A DNA stretch of 64,000 nucleotides, taken from positions 62,854 to 126,853 of the forward strand of contig CP093830.1 in assembly GCA_033063855.1 (NCBI GenBank), read 5' to 3'. Both the position numbers and the translations under genes were made by a program. Numbering within the stretch: the first letter of the stretch is position 1; every line of letters starts with the position of its first letter. The notes below the pieces were generated by a model that was not told the DNA's origin, ran no database searches, and saw nothing but the letters and a program-made list of their open reading frames with translations. This DNA is from Smittia aterrima (lineage: Eukaryota > Arthropoda > Insecta > Diptera > Chironomidae). Positions 22,633 to 36,241 of this stretch are shown here, piece after piece.

Positions 22633-23968
22633 CTAAACCAATGGCAAATTGATTGTCCTTGAGATTCCGCACATGTCTTTGCCACGCGCGATTCTAAAAT
22701 ACCCATTTTCTCCCCAGTCAGTGCTCCATGAGTTCTTGCAAATCCAATAATCGAGAACTTTGCCACTTTTGTAACGAGCGGTTCCATAGCCGATAATAGC
22801 AACAGAATGCGATGTACCTGGAACGCAATCAGGATCGTCAATAACACCCGAGCTGAAAAATAATTCTCAATGAATATTTAAAGACAAACTTAAATCCAAC
22901 CCGTAGTATAAAAATGAAGTTGTTTTAGAATTCATTGAAGCCGCGACCGGTCCGATTGTGCCAACAATATCTCTCATGAAAGTTTCGTTTTGTAATGTTA
23001 TCTTCACGTATCCCTTCGTTGTTCCCACTGATGTCTGACTATTAAATCGACAAGCGTTTTCCTTTTCTTCGTAAGGGTAAACGGACTGCGGTGGAACTCC
23101 AGGAGCGTATTCAATGCCAAGATAACTTTAAACGAGTCATAAGTATGTAGATGTTTCAATTCAATGCTAATAAAAAATTTAATTTAAAAGAATCTTACGC
23201 TGCTCCTGGCGATCCTCCATTACAACCCCAGTTGCCCGTCAAATCATTTCTGATGCAATCGATTAGGAACTGCTCAGAAAGTGCCGTCAAATTTCCATAT
23301 TTTCTTTAAAAACTTAATAAATACAATTGATTTATAAACTTAAGCTGCCATATTTACATGGAAAATGCTGTTTCTAGAGCAGCAATCGCCTTCGTAATAA
23401 AAGAGAAAATTAAAAAAAACTTAAATCTTAGGTATATACTATTTAGGTAATTTACTGAGAAAGCATAGCAACTGCCGCAAGTGAAGCCTTGATCTTTAAC
23501 AGCTGTGACATGATTTCCTGTTCTCCAATCTTTAGTTGCTGGACCAGTAACAACCATATCGGGAGTTAATTCATCGAAATTCCTTGCATGTAAAAAATTA
23601 TCTCGTAAGTTAGGTGGTTCTGGTATGTTCCCAGTTGTGAATTTTTCGGTATCTGCATCTGATAAATCAGCGAATCTATTTATTTTCAGCTGATATGACA
23701 CTTCATTTCGATTAAATAAAAGGTTGTTGGCCAATATTTTCACTAAAGTTTTTGAAAAATACAAAATGGCTTTGACTCTTTCACCTAGATTTTTATAGAC
23801 TTTCCCGAACGCATTCTAAAAAAATAAGATTTTTAAGGTATAAATAAATCACAGGCAACAATATACCTCGAAAACAGAAAATGATGAGATTGCTGGCGTG
23901 AAAGAAGTGTCTGACTGTGCGAGTTGGAACAAACCAATGAAAACTACTAATATCACTAATATGTTCAT
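22633..23968 (-). CDS. Secreted papain-family (C1A) cysteine protease 3, with Trp-to-Tyr beside the catalytic Cys
   Basis: Six exons (23968-23867, 23815-23456, 23389-23358, 23303-23199, 23125-22901, 22852-22633) total 1044 nt and give 347 aa. There is a signal peptide (NILVILVVFIGLFQLAQS), an I29 prodomain with INRFADLSDADTEKF, and a C1A domain with CGSCYAFS, GNWGCNGGS, TSHSVAIIGYG and CKNSWSTDWG. The Trp that normally follows the catalytic Cys is Tyr here; the other catalytic residues are intact. It is a close duplicate of protease 2, including a nearly identical last exon. Confidence 0.92.
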
Positions 23969-24249
23969 ACCGAACTCTGGAATGGTTACTTTTATCTTTT
24001 TAGTGGTTGGGGTGGCTTAAGTTCAGTTGCAGCCGAAGTGAATTGCAATAATCAAGAAAATAAAGTGATCGCTTTATTTTATAGAAAAATTAAAACACAA
24101 GGAAATAATTCGTTAAATTTTATTATCGCGGAAGCTGAAATATTTCATTGCAACCAAATGCGACAACGGAATTAAAACGAAAATATTTTGAAAATATTAT
24201 TTTCATTTCAATCGCAAACTAAATAAGAGGAAAGATCAAAGTTTCCGTC

Positions 24250-25579
24250 TCAAACTAGAGGAAAACTTATTGATTCTTCGATTCCGCAAAGATTCTGACC
24301 TCGAATGATCCTAAAATATCCTTTGTCGCCCCACTCGTTACTCCACGAGTTTTTGCACAGCCAATAATCGAGAACTTTGCCACTTTTGTAACGAGCTTTA
24401 CCATATCCGACAAGAGCAATGGAATGAGAGGTACCTGGAACGCATTCAGGATCATCATATACTCCTGATCTGAAAAGTGAATTTGTTGTCAATGTTCATT
24501 TGAAACGCTAAAAGATTACTTGTATGATATGAACGATTTTAATCCACTATTCATTTGAACTGCAACTGGTCCTACATTGGCAACGATATCTCTTATGATC
24601 GTTTCATTTGAGGTTTCTAATATGGCATAACCTCTTATATTTCCAACAGAAGTAGATTTATCGTATGAACAAGGATACAAGTCTGAATGAGGTTTTAATT
24701 CTGAATATTGATAAAAGTCTTCTTTGGGAATTCCTGAATATCTTATGTTGGCAAAACTAATAAAAAAAGAAATTATTCTAAAAAATTGACGGTTTAAGCC
24801 AGTTTTATACTAAGCCAACTTACGCAGTAATCGGATTTCCGCCATCGCAGCCCCAGTTGCCGTACTGGAAATTTCGATTACAATCAATCAAATACTGCTC
24901 AGACAAATTCATCGATCTTCCGTACTTTCTATAAAGATTTAAGAAAATAAACGTTTTTGTTTGAAGATTTTATATTCTGGAAGATCTTTCTTACATTGAA
25001 AAGGCGGACTCCAAAGTTGCGGTTGTCTTGTTTTATTTATAAGGAAATAAATAAAACATTGAGGAACAAAATTATTGTGTTATTTACCGAGAAGGCCCAA
25101 CAACTGTTGCAAAAATACCCTTGATCTTTGACTGGCGTAACATGACCAAAATTTCTCCAATCTACGGATTCAGGTCCTGGTCGAAAATTGTGTTCTTCAA
25201 AGTTGCGTTCGGAAATTTTTAAGATTTCTAAATCTGATCTAGGAATGAGCAAATTTGGAAAAATATCTGGTACAGGAAGATTTCCTGTCGAGAATTTGTC
25301 AATATCTCCGAGAGATAAATCCGCGAATTTATTTATTCCCATTTCAAAACTTGTTTCTCCTGATTCATAAAGATCATTGTGTGACTTAATGATCTGAAAA
25401 GTGTTTACGAACCGCAACAAAGATTTCAGATTTTCTTCTGATGTTGAATTTTGGCTAGAGTTTTGTTTGTAAGTGTCTTTGAAATTTTGATACGCGTTTA
25501 TTCCATCATGAACGACCGAGCCACTGCAAAAACTTCTCGAAATTAATACAACTAAACTTGCGACTATTGTGATCCACAT
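24250..25579 (-). CDS. Secreted papain-family (C1A) cysteine protease 4, with an altered active-site loop
   Basis: Five exons (25579-25088, 25026-24995, 24928-24824, 24756-24520, 24469-24250) total 1086 nt and give 361 aa. There is a signal peptide (MWITIVASLVVLISRSFCSG), a prodomain with INKFADLSLGDIDKF, and a C1A domain with KDQGYFCNSCWAF, GCDGGN, TSHSIALVGYG and CKNSWSNEWG. The usual CGSCW is CNSCW, so the Gly two residues before the catalytic Cys is Asn. The intron that splits the start of the prodomain in proteases 1-3 is absent. It is the most divergent copy and lies at the 5' end of the cluster. Confidence 0.92.
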
Positions 25580-26027
25580 TTCTGAACGAACTGTTTACAT
25601 ATTATTTAAAATATTTGATGAATTCAATTTATTGATCGCGTGACAGCAAAACAAAACCGATGATCGTTAAATAAAATTCTGTAGCTATTAAACGTGAAGG
25701 TGCTTTCAATCAGATTAACAAAAGAAAAAAATATTTCTATGTAATTTAATTTATTATCAACCGATTTTCCATTGAATAATTTTTACACGAGAATTTGCAT
25801 TCTCAATTGAATAATTTATTGCTTAAATATAAATATCTTTTAATTATTGTCTTTTATTTATTTGTTTGGAGTATTTAAGTGACTACAAGTCGCATTTCAC
25901 CTAAATAATTAAAAATATTAGTACAGATACTTCTTCAATATGGCCAGAAGGAGAGACTTATACCTAATCGCATTGCTAATTATACATTTTTATTATGGCG
26001 CTCATTTCATTTTGATGGCACAGCATT
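25580..26027. other. Protease 4 promoter and castor 3' UTR
   Basis: No separate gene. A minus-strand AATAAA at 25994-25989 lies about 35 nt past the castor stop. A plus-strand ORF starting at 25940 has a hydrophobic start but runs antisense into castor and is treated as a shadow. Confidence 0.5.
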
Positions 26028-29000
26028 TCACGTGGAGTTCTCGTCACTTCCATTATCATTCAAGATCACAAGACCGTTCTCGTTGGCCAATTCCCTTGGA
26101 ATCTCTTCGCTTGGATTCATTCCCGGACGGATCCTGTGATTATGATATGACAACTGATTGCGACTTAAAACACCCATTTGGCACACAAGACAATGATAAT
26201 GGCTTTGCTTGAGTGTGTAGGGACATTCGCCATCGGGCGTGTGTGGGTCTGGGATGTTGCAATGCTCATTGTTGGAATATTTACGGAAACCAGCAAGCTT
26301 AATGTATTCTTGCTTGCTATGCTGACGACGATGGGCTACGACTTTATTCGTGTCAGAGCAAATGTAATTACATTTGAGACAATGGAAATGAGAAGACTTA
26401 TTATGAGGACCCAGATTCTTATTATAGGCGCAGTTTTGGTAACCGCAGTGCATGTTCGCTCTAAACTGCTTAAAGTCGTCGCCCATCAGCTTATCAAGAC
26501 GCTCGTGACGAGCAGTGTGTTGCACAAAACGTGTTTTGTCGCAAAAACTGTAGAAGCAATCTTTGCGACAACAGTGAAAGTGCGACTGATGGTTACGATA
26601 ACCGCAGTTGGGGAAGTTGCAATCCTGATTGAATCGGAATTTGAGGTAACCATTGGGAACAGAATCATCTTTGTAAGTTTTTTTTTGATATTCTTTCGGG
26701 CGCTCAGTTTTCTGTCTCTTAGGAGCTTGAATCTCTTCCTCCATTTTACGTTTCTGACCCAAAAGAGTTGGAGCTAAGCCCTGTACTCCAAGACCAAAAT
26801 CAAAGTTTCCGTTTGCAAGGGCTGTTGGAAAAGGAAATTGCATCAAAGAATGTTGAGGTTCTATACCCAATCCAGGAATTGTTTGACTATTTAAGAAAGG
26901 ATAAAGATTTTGGTAATAAAGAGAGTTTTGTTGGTAGAAGTGAGCGAGATTTGCAAGTTGTATATTTTGCAATGAGAGACCCCCCGCTGGGTTAGGCGCA
27001 TTTGGAAGGGGAAACATCAAATTTGGAATTCCAGTTGAAGCTTGCAAGTTGCTTTTGCTCAAATCGTGAGGTTCAGCATCGTCGTGAGTTTTGCTTAGGC
27101 TTGATTGTTCTCCCCTTTCGGTCGAATCCTCGAAAACTCCGCCAAGCTTTGTATGTTGATGCTTGAGATAATGAATCTTAAGCTTCATACTGTCGGTAAA
27201 TCCTTGATTACACAAGTCACAGTGTTCGTGCTTTTTCCTTTTTAATTTGCAAAAAGGTCGATCACAGCTTGATTCATCGCGAGAACTTGGACCAGCCATC
27301 GATTGCATCATTATTTCTGCCGGCGATGACATCAACTTCGACTCAGGGTCTGAGTTGTTATGAGGAACCCAAGTTCCAGCTGCTCGTACAACTGTTGAAA
27401 TAAAAGAGATTAGTAAAAAATTGTCTAAGAGCTCAGTGAAATTAAAATTTACCAGAAATTTTGTCGTCTTCAGTTATCTCTGGTTTTGCAAAGGCAGCTT
27501 TCGATGTTTTGATCAAATCGACGTCGCTATTAAGCGCTACTTTGTTCTCGTTATTAAAAAATTTCTCTTGGAATCTCTCCATGATTGATCGATCATCTCT
27601 TTGAGGAGGATTTTGTTCCACGAAGCGATGATTATTCGTTGAAATCGGTTGTGGACGAGCTTTCATGATATCATTCTCGATCACATCGAAGCTTTCATAG
27701 TTTTCTTCAATGTTTTCTTCGCAAATGTGCTCGCTCATCTCAGATGGCATTGAGAACGAGAATTTGCAGAGAATACAATGATAGTGACACGTGATCTGAA
27801 TAAATAAGAAACGATTAGCAAAGAAATTTTCGACGAATTTAAGTGATGTTCTTACCTTGTTGTAAGAACAACCATTGAGCTTGCAATCAAAGTTCCTATC
27901 GAAGTACTCATAATTCTCTTGAATCTCCATTTTCACGTGAAAATCATTCAAGTGAGAATCCATTAGAGAAAGTTGATTCGTTGAGAAATGACAGAGCTTC
28001 GAGAAGTTACAGTGATAATGTAAAAGTTTTTTAAAGACACAAGAAGTGTCAAAGCAACGATCAGAAGCTTGAACGATTTCGATTCTTGATACAAAATTAT
28101 TTGTAGTATTTGCCGGCGATGGCTCGCGTCGTTCTACTTTTAATTTTTGACTCGTTGAACTGCTTTGAAGTGAAGTTGATGAAGGTTGATTCTTTCCAGA
28201 ATCATTGCGTTCCAGCTTAAAGCTTGTGAAAATTGCTTGAGGTGGATGATGAGTCTGAAAAATTTAGTTAAATTATAAGATTCCTTTAAGTTCTATTTCA
28301 ATATATCTTACATTATTGTAAACCTCAACGACTCGATTCTTTGGAGGTCGACCTCGCTTTCTATTAAAGAAACCTTCAATAGACGTGATTTGCAATAGGT
28401 TTGAGTTTTGAATAATGCTATCAGCACCTCTATTGAGTTCATGCATTCTCAGATGCTCTGAAATATCTTTTAAGCTACGTGGAACGACAGCTTCACATCC
28501 AGTGATTAAACAATGCAAGTGCGATTCGTTATTTGACATGAAACATTCAAGAATATTTTTGTTTGCGGGAGCTTTGAGGTTCAAGTCAAGCGGTTCATTG
28601 GATGGTGATTGTTGCTTTGAGCATTGATCAGTGAAGTACTGACTTATGATCTGCTCGATCTCTTCGACAGTTGGCGACTTGCTTTCATCACTTGGAAGGT
28701 TTTGAATCACTGATTTAGGGATTCCATCTTCAAGACTATCGCCGTACTCTCCATTTTCGCGCTTAGGTGATTCACGTGATCGTCGATTAGCTTTCATTTG
28801 ATGCTCTTGAATTTCTTTGAGCAATTCTGGGGTCACATTTGTTGTGTTTGCCGCAGTGTGACTTAATAAAGCGTTTAAATTTTCCATGGTCGCGTTATTA
28901 AGAAGTTTATTGAACTTTTCTGTTGTTGCTTGATCTGCGACTGGAAATTGATTCAACGCTTGAGGTGGTGGAGGTTTCGGTGACAAATCTAATCCGTGAA

Positions 29001-32000
29001 ATGATTGAAGCGCAGCCAACTCTGAAGGAGTCAAATCCTTTGCCGTATGGCCCATCTTGAAACGTCTATAAGCCATTTCAGCATCAATCCGTTCATGTTT
29101 TCTCTTGTGACTTAACAATTGTCCGCTCGAATGAAGAACGTAAGTACAATTGCTTCGAACACAATGAATATGATTGCAAATCATTGAAAAGCGACAGCCT
29201 TCAACTCTACATGCTTCAGTCTTAATAAACTTTTTAAATCCATCCTTTAGTAGTTGCTCGTCTTTCATATGATAAGTTTTATGCTTTTCTGAAAGGAAAG
29301 GGATTTTTTAAAAAAAAAATTATCAATCTAAGTTATGACTTACCCATATCAGCTTTGTTCTTAAAAGTGTATTTGCATCTCCTACAGTGAAAGTGCGTAG
29401 TGCATTGGCCGTAAAATATGCAATGCTGTACCAAACATTTTTCCGTTGCGCGATAGCGTTGGAATCCTTCTTGATATATCGCCGAGTCTTTTCGGTGATA
29501 GTTTGAATGCATTTGAACGTCGCTCGTGCTAATGTAAGTTTTGTCACATTTATTTTGAATACAATGATAATGAGTTTGTTTTCGATTGTGTTGACAGAAA
29601 CCAAATTGGATTGAACAATCGTCAACGGAAGTAAAGCGAAGGAAACTGGTAGAAAATTGAATTAAATTTTAACAAGAATAATAAGCGTTTAATTAAGCAT
29701 CTTACCCATGATTAAGTGACTCAGATCGTTTCTTGTGCCATTTCAAATGTCTCGTAATTTCATCCTTCTTGTTGAGCACTTTGTTGTGGCATTGAATATC
29801 GTAACAATGATAATGCTCTCGTTGATTTTCATTCTGACACTGATCATTATGACAGTCAACGTACGATTGATATTTTGTCAAGTATTTCGAGTATTCAGCT
29901 AAAAAGGCAAGAAAAAATTATGTTAAGGAATTGAAAATAAATCTCAAAATTATCTTGAACATGAAATCAAATACATTTTCTTTTTTAATTGAAACCTATA
30001 TCAAGTTTCCTTTCTCACGAGAAAATCTACGTGTTTATGATGAAAAATTATTATTATTGGGGTTTGCACTTAGTCGCTTAAGCTTATCAACATCAATTTA
30101 CGAATAGAGCTAACAGCAGAAGCACATAAACAATGTAAGCGAATGATTTTTTTTCCTAAACTTCATTTGATCAAATCATAAATAATAAGTTAATGATCCA
30201 GATTTCCAATTTCGTTTGTTTTCAAACATTGTTTTGAACTTCGTTTTGAGTGATCAACTTGGGAATTTTTAATAAATTTCAATTGAGAAAATTGATGAAG
30301 CAAACATTTTTTCGTCCCCAAAATATTCTGATGCTGGCAGTTGGAGAGCGATCATAAAACTGTTTCTGGAATTCTTTTAGTCACTTTGATTGAGCAAACA
30401 GTTTTCATAAATTTTTTCTGTTCATTTGACATAATTTAACTCAATTTAGTCGACGAAATATTTTTTTATGACTTTCATCTCGCGATGATGATTTTTCATC
30501 AAAAACTTTTATGATCACGAAAAAAAGTTCTGAGCGTTTTGATAAAATTGAATGACAAACAAATATTTGTGAAGCCAATTGCTACGTTCCGAAACCGTCA
30601 AAACTAACTCACTTCACTTTTTTATTTGCACAATTCTTTAATTTTAATTGCTACATCACGAGTTAAAATTGAGACAAACTCACCGATTAATTGCTTCTCT
30701 GCTTGGTCGCTTTGCGTTGTCGTGAGATGCATCATGGGATTATAGAAGCTCTGTGAAATTAATAATTATAATTCATTGGTTTTAAGTGTTTTCCTTCAAA
30801 CGTACCATCGGAGACTTATCAAGAAAATTTTCAATATTTTTCAACGATAATTTTGATCCGTCAAATGACGAAGCGCAATCACTTTCTTCATGATCCGATT
30901 CATCACCGATTCCATTCATTTGCAATGATCCCACAGCACTCTCGCGTCCACCGTGTTCATCATCGGAAAAATTCGAATCGTCATTATAATTCGAACGTCG
31001 AGAATATTCTTCGAAGTCACTTTCACTTTTTGCCAATTTAGTATTAAATTTGATTGGACTGACATGACGCGAAGATGAATTTCCTTCGTAATTTTCCTTC
31101 AAATCATCGTTGTTGTTGTTATAATTCTTTTCAGCACTCTTCAGTTGGTTATTACTGATAATCGGTGTTCGCGGTGGTGTTGGTGGCTCCGCTTGACTTG
31201 ATGCTGAAGGTGACGCTTGATCTGAAACGATAGAAAAGTTTTCATCAATCTTGAAACTCTTAGATAAATTAAGGAAAAACAGTCGCGAAAACAATTCCAC
31301 ATTGAAACTTTGCATTTTTCTTTCTTTTTCACACAAAATATTTCTCAAAAAAATCCTTTCTTGACGATGTTTCTAGCTCTGCATCATCTCAAAGAATGAA
31401 AACGATGACGAGTTTCAATGCCAACATTGACCCGGGAATCATTTATTTATTTTTTACCATAAAAAAATTCAACCCTATTTTGCAAAGAAATTTTTTAATG
31501 ATTCTATTTTTATTGTGCAAAGTTTTCGGTATATTTTCTTCTAAATGTCAATATTCGATTTCACCCCAGTTTAAACTTTCAACCCTGCCGTCCTTACACA
31601 CGATCGACTTCTTCTTTCTCTCATTCACTTCACCGGAAGGATTTTGTAATTTTTTTTCTCTCTTTTGCCCCTTTAAAGATGTTTATATAAAAAGTTTCCC
31701 TCTTCGATCGAGTTTCATCTGCACGCAACTTCATGGCCTTTATCTACTTTTTCTTTAAACGAAGTTCTCATCGCAATATATCAATAAAAGGAAGAAATTA
31801 TCTTTCAGATGGCAAAAATATTTACAGGTATCTTTTATTCTAATTGACGCATCATTATCATTTATGTTTTGAGAGAATCTTCGTCATAAAATTTAAAAGG
31901 AAATAGGAAGGAAGGAAAATTTGAAATCAGTTTAAACGACTTTTGTTGTTAAAATGTATCTCCCGCAAACTGTTCGCATAAACAGCTGAATTTCACTCTG

Positions 32001-35000
32001 CCTACATCATCAACAAGTGAAGTACCAAATGACATGTCAACTCATCAGCTTCATCAGCAACTCCTCAAATTGGTAAAAAGAAAAACTTGCGTTAAGCCGT
32101 TGATGATCTCAGTTGAGTTTTGTTAGCTAATTACGTACAGCGTGAATATTTTTTTTTTCATAAAAAAACTTTTTTCTTGCGAGGTTTATTATATAAACTA
32201 AAAGCTAAGACCTTGTTTATTTGAAGAATTATGTTTGCGGGTAAAATATCTTTCAAAGATTTCAGTGAGCTCGACCAATCAAGAATCTTAACCACGAAAT
32301 CGTCTAATCTCTGCATTACCCAGAGAAGTCGAATTTCCTTGTCGATTTTTAGCGATCTCGCGGTGGAACATTTTTCAATTTAATTTGAGTGATTATTCTT
32401 AAAGAGCACAAAGTGAACAAAGACGTTGAAAGATGATGAAAAAGATTTTTTTCCTACAACAATTTTGATCAACACACTAACGAAAAAAAAGATCATGTCT
32501 CGAAACTGTAATTTAAGTTGAATGAGAAAACAGAAATATCTTGAAGAGAAAAAAAACCGAAATAATTTATAAATTTTTATTAAAAGCGATTTAATGGCTG
32601 AATGAGTCTCTTCTTTTTTGTGGTCAAAATGAAGCTGAAATGTATAAACACGAGCTCGAAAATATTTTCTTCTTTGTGTACTCGACTGGATGAGTTACAA
32701 TCTATGAGCAAGTCAGGGATTGAATCGAAATCGCGTTAGAATCTTTTATGAAGACTTCAGCTCAAACCTCTGACATCTATTCAAATATGATTAATTTTCT
32801 GATTCTAATGAACGAATTTCTGTAAGTCTCTCTACTCTGACTAATCTCTCATCATTACATAATTCTATACGAAAAGAATTTCAAGTTTCATCCGAGAAAA
32901 TTTCCGAGAAATTCGAGAAATTATCTTTAGTTATAAAATTTTATATAGAAATTGGAGCAATGTTTATTTAATTTATGAACGGACGACAGCGTTTGTGCTT
33001 TGGAATTTTGATGGTTTTTCGCAGCTAAATATTCTAAATTTCTCTAAACTCATTTCGTGAACCAAAACAAATTGTTTCCTCGGCAACATTGTGTTGAAAA
33101 TAATTTTCAATTATAGTCAATTATCGTCTCTGATAAAGAGGAACATGTCAATGCTCGAAATATGTTTTCTTATGCAACTTCCTCTCGAGATTTTTAATTA
33201 TTCTCTGCTGCATAAGAATTTCCATATTTCGGGGGACATGAGAGGAAGACTCAAAAAGCAACAACAAGCGCATGTGCATTCAGAGTTGAATCAATTTAAG
33301 TACAAAGACGACTTTTTATAGCTTTAATTCTTCTTCTAAGCTAATTTCTTTTTCAAGGAATGAGAAGACCTAAAAATGATGAGAAATATTTTAAAGATAT
33401 AGCACATGTGCGTGTCACTTCAGAGAGAAACGCTTGAATTTCAAACCTTGAAAGAATTAACTTAAGGGCCAAAACAATCATAAAATTTTAAAGTTTCCAA
33501 AAAAGTTGATGACGAAACAATTTGATTTCAAGAGCTCATGACACTGACCATTGATTGCAAACAAATGATCAAAGGGATTTAAAGTTAGGAGAGTAAATTT
33601 CTTGAAAGTTTTGTTATTGACGAAGAATTTACAAAGAGAGATGAAAATTGAAATTTTTAGGGAAAGATTATCATAAATGTCCAAATTACCCTAAATTATC
33701 TCTCAGTCGCTATTGTCATAACATTATTGATCATTCGTTTGTTTGGCTAAGAAGAGGATTTGATTTAATTTTCACACGTAAACGTTCTCATAATAAATAT
33801 TTAAAGTTAATACATTGTCCCAGCGATCAATTTTAAATATTTTTTATAGTGAATTTTGGCAGTTACTTTTTTTTTACTGATTTATTGTTCTTGCTTTACG
33901 GCAAGAAATCGTCAAGGTTAAAACTCTCTGCATTAGAACTGAGCTCAAGAGCGAATTTCATTAACAAAAGTTGGGGTTGTGAGCAGAAAAGCAAACGAAG
34001 TTTAAATTTTTTTAAAGGTCCTGGATGTGAAGTTATTAATGATTCGATTCCAAGCCAGCTGGCTGGGAATTTTATTAAATGGGTATCAAGTATCAAGATG
34101 CAGCAAGAGAAAGGGTTCAAAGATTTTTTGTCGTTTTCCGGAAAGATTTCTTAATAAAAAATCTTTTATTTGCTTCTTTTATGACACATTTTTGTTTCCT
34201 TTCTTTTATATTGTACAAATTTTTCCATATTTTTTGAGATCTCCGGAAAGAACTTCTTTCATTTCTTAAACGATAATTTTGCATTGTGCGGTTGCGTAAG
34301 AATAAAGGATTTAAATTCAAGCAACTGTAGAAGATTGGAAAATAAAGTGATTTTCTTGAAATTAGTGTTTTATTTCTCTTAAATTTCATTAACCGAATTT
34401 CAATTTTCCATGAAACATTTTTGTTTTAGAAGAATTTCCCAAACCATTAATCAAATTTCAGTAAAACTATTAGAGTTTTCTCTTTCAATAAAAATCTTCT
34501 CCTGAAGAGAAAATCGGTCTCAGAACCCGTGGGAAATATAATTCTAGAGACGCTTAATGTACTTAAACGTCTATTACTTTCCGTTTCGAGAAAAAAATAA
34601 ATATTAAAAAGTGCTGGAAGAATCGTAAGGGGTTATGGAAACAGCAGACTCTTCTCTAAATACTCTTTTTTTTGGCCGGATAAAGAGAAATTTTAAGAAA
34701 AAGAAAGGAATAGGGTTACACTTTGAGTCTGTTATGGAAGAAATTTCTTCATCGCTCAACAAACGAGAGGAATGAAAAAATCATTTGTTGAGCACAGCAG
34801 TCGTTTAAATTTAGAATTTTAAAAAACGTTATCGGCCGAACCGAATTTTGATTGATGAACGAGAACTTTCACGAATTGATTGATTATTGAAGAGACTTCT
34901 TGTTGATTAATAATATTGTAGAACAGTTGATCACGCAGATTCGCACATAAAAAGTCGTTAAAAAAATCTCACGGAGAAATTAACCCTTCACACGTTGACA

Positions 35001-36241
35001 TAACGAAATAGATCGGATTTTTTAAGGTTCAATAAAAAATTTAGATTAAATTTTCTCAACGAAAATTGAAAACAAATATTGTGCAACCCGATACACGACC
35101 TTCTGAACAAACAAAGAGCTAAATTTTTTGAACCGAAAGTCGCTTCGGCAGGTAAACATTCTTTCAAGACATTTATTTTCACTTTTTTTTCCTTAGGGCG
35201 AAGAAAACGTCGAACACAAAAATCGTCGCGACGGTGAAAAGGTGCATCATTTAACCTTAATCATCTCTAACCTCATCAGATGCACATTTCCCCTTTTTCA
35301 CTGCACTTGGTACAAGGATTCTTGAGACGAATAAGAGATTCCGTATGCGTTAATCATCGCCCTTTACTTCCTTTCAATTCAGTCCCCTCTGACATCGACC
35401 TCTTTACTCTCTCACATTCCAGGATCAACCCGAGAAATTGTGTGAAATATTTTCTGTGTGCTATATTTTCTACTTTATTGGGTATCAATAACTCATCTTT
35501 ACCAGACATAAATTACTTTCATAATCCTTATGACCCTGAAATTCTTTAAGCTGTTGGATGAGTATCGAAGAAAATATTTTTAAGAAATTAAAATATCAAA
35601 TGTCAAAGGTGCAAAGCAAATTTTAGGAATTTTATCTTGTGACTTGAATTGAGATAGTTTTTTAATAACAAATTGTACTTACTTATCTGTTGATTCTTCA
35701 TTGCATCAAGGATTTCATTTGGCGGCAGAGAGAGTCCATAAATGTTGAGAAGCTCTTGCATAGTCTTGAATGCGAATTCCCTGAATTTCGCCTCCGCTTC
35801 GCCGAGGTTCAAAGGCGAACCCAACTGTTGACTAAATTGTGGAGCAATGGCACTGATCGCCGCTTGTTGAAACAGCTGTTGCTGTTGTTGCAGATTGAAG
35901 TTTTGTAGTAGAGATAACTTTGTTGGTGGCAGAAAAGTGTTTGCTGAGGTTGGTCGAGGCGATCCGTTGTTGCTCCTCGGGTTCTTTGATATGGAAAAAT
36001 TTGTATTTGCTATTTGATCCATGATGTCACTTGAATCTAATTCTTTTTGCTGATCATCATCGCAGCTACTTTGATTTTCTTCATTCATTTCATCACGATC
36101 GTTATCTCTTATCGTTTCATTGTCAACAACCTCGTCGTCGCTACTGCTGTTGGTCGACATAAACTTCGGATTGAACTTCTTTCTTTTATTCTTAGACACT
36201 TGCTGATGATCAAATGCCGTTGCGACTGAAGTCGTTTCCAT
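26028..36241 (-). CDS. cas: Castor, zinc-finger transcription factor (CASZ1 family)
   Basis: Nine coding exons (36241-35683, 31221-30806, 30750-30684, 29898-29706, 29645-29344, 29288-28312, 28254-27856, 27795-27453, 27391-26028) total 4620 nt and give 1539 aa. The N-terminal 350 residues are disordered, acidic and Ser/Asn/Gln-rich. Repeated castor-type fingers follow, for example YVDCHNDQCQ...HYHCYDIQCH, CSIQFGFCQH...HYHCIQNKC and, near the C-terminus, CNFPNCGYRNHQSHFHCCRK, HCGYQNCAYNK and CPYTLKQSHYHCLVCQM. An RKRGRPPKNR AT-hook-like motif lies near residue 820. In Drosophila, castor closes the hb-Kr-pdm-cas neuroblast series and represses pdm. A possible 5'-UTR acceptor ends at 36294, so the promoter may lie further upstream in the gene-free region. 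Confidence 0.96.
29899..30683. other. Castor intron 3
   Basis: This 785-bp intron is larger than most introns here. I see AT-rich sequence and no exon in it. Confidence 0.6.
31222..35682. other. Castor intron 1 (4.5 kb)
   Basis: This is the only long intron of the gene. It joins exon 1 (phase 1, donor A|GTAAGTAC) to exon 2. Open frames inside it are short and hydrophobic or AT-biased, with none supported. Like the upstream desert it may carry enhancers, but I cannot show that from sequence. Confidence 0.6.

Noticed and set aside
25940..26212. Plus-strand ORF with a hydrophobic, signal-like start
   Set aside because: Most of its length is antisense to the castor C-terminal exon and it has no family motif; the start is AT-rich 3' UTR sequence.
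26178..26777. 199-codon plus-strand ORF
   Set aside because: It is fully antisense to the conserved castor zinc fingers; its His/Cys-poor hydrophobic composition is a shadow of the minus-strand codons.
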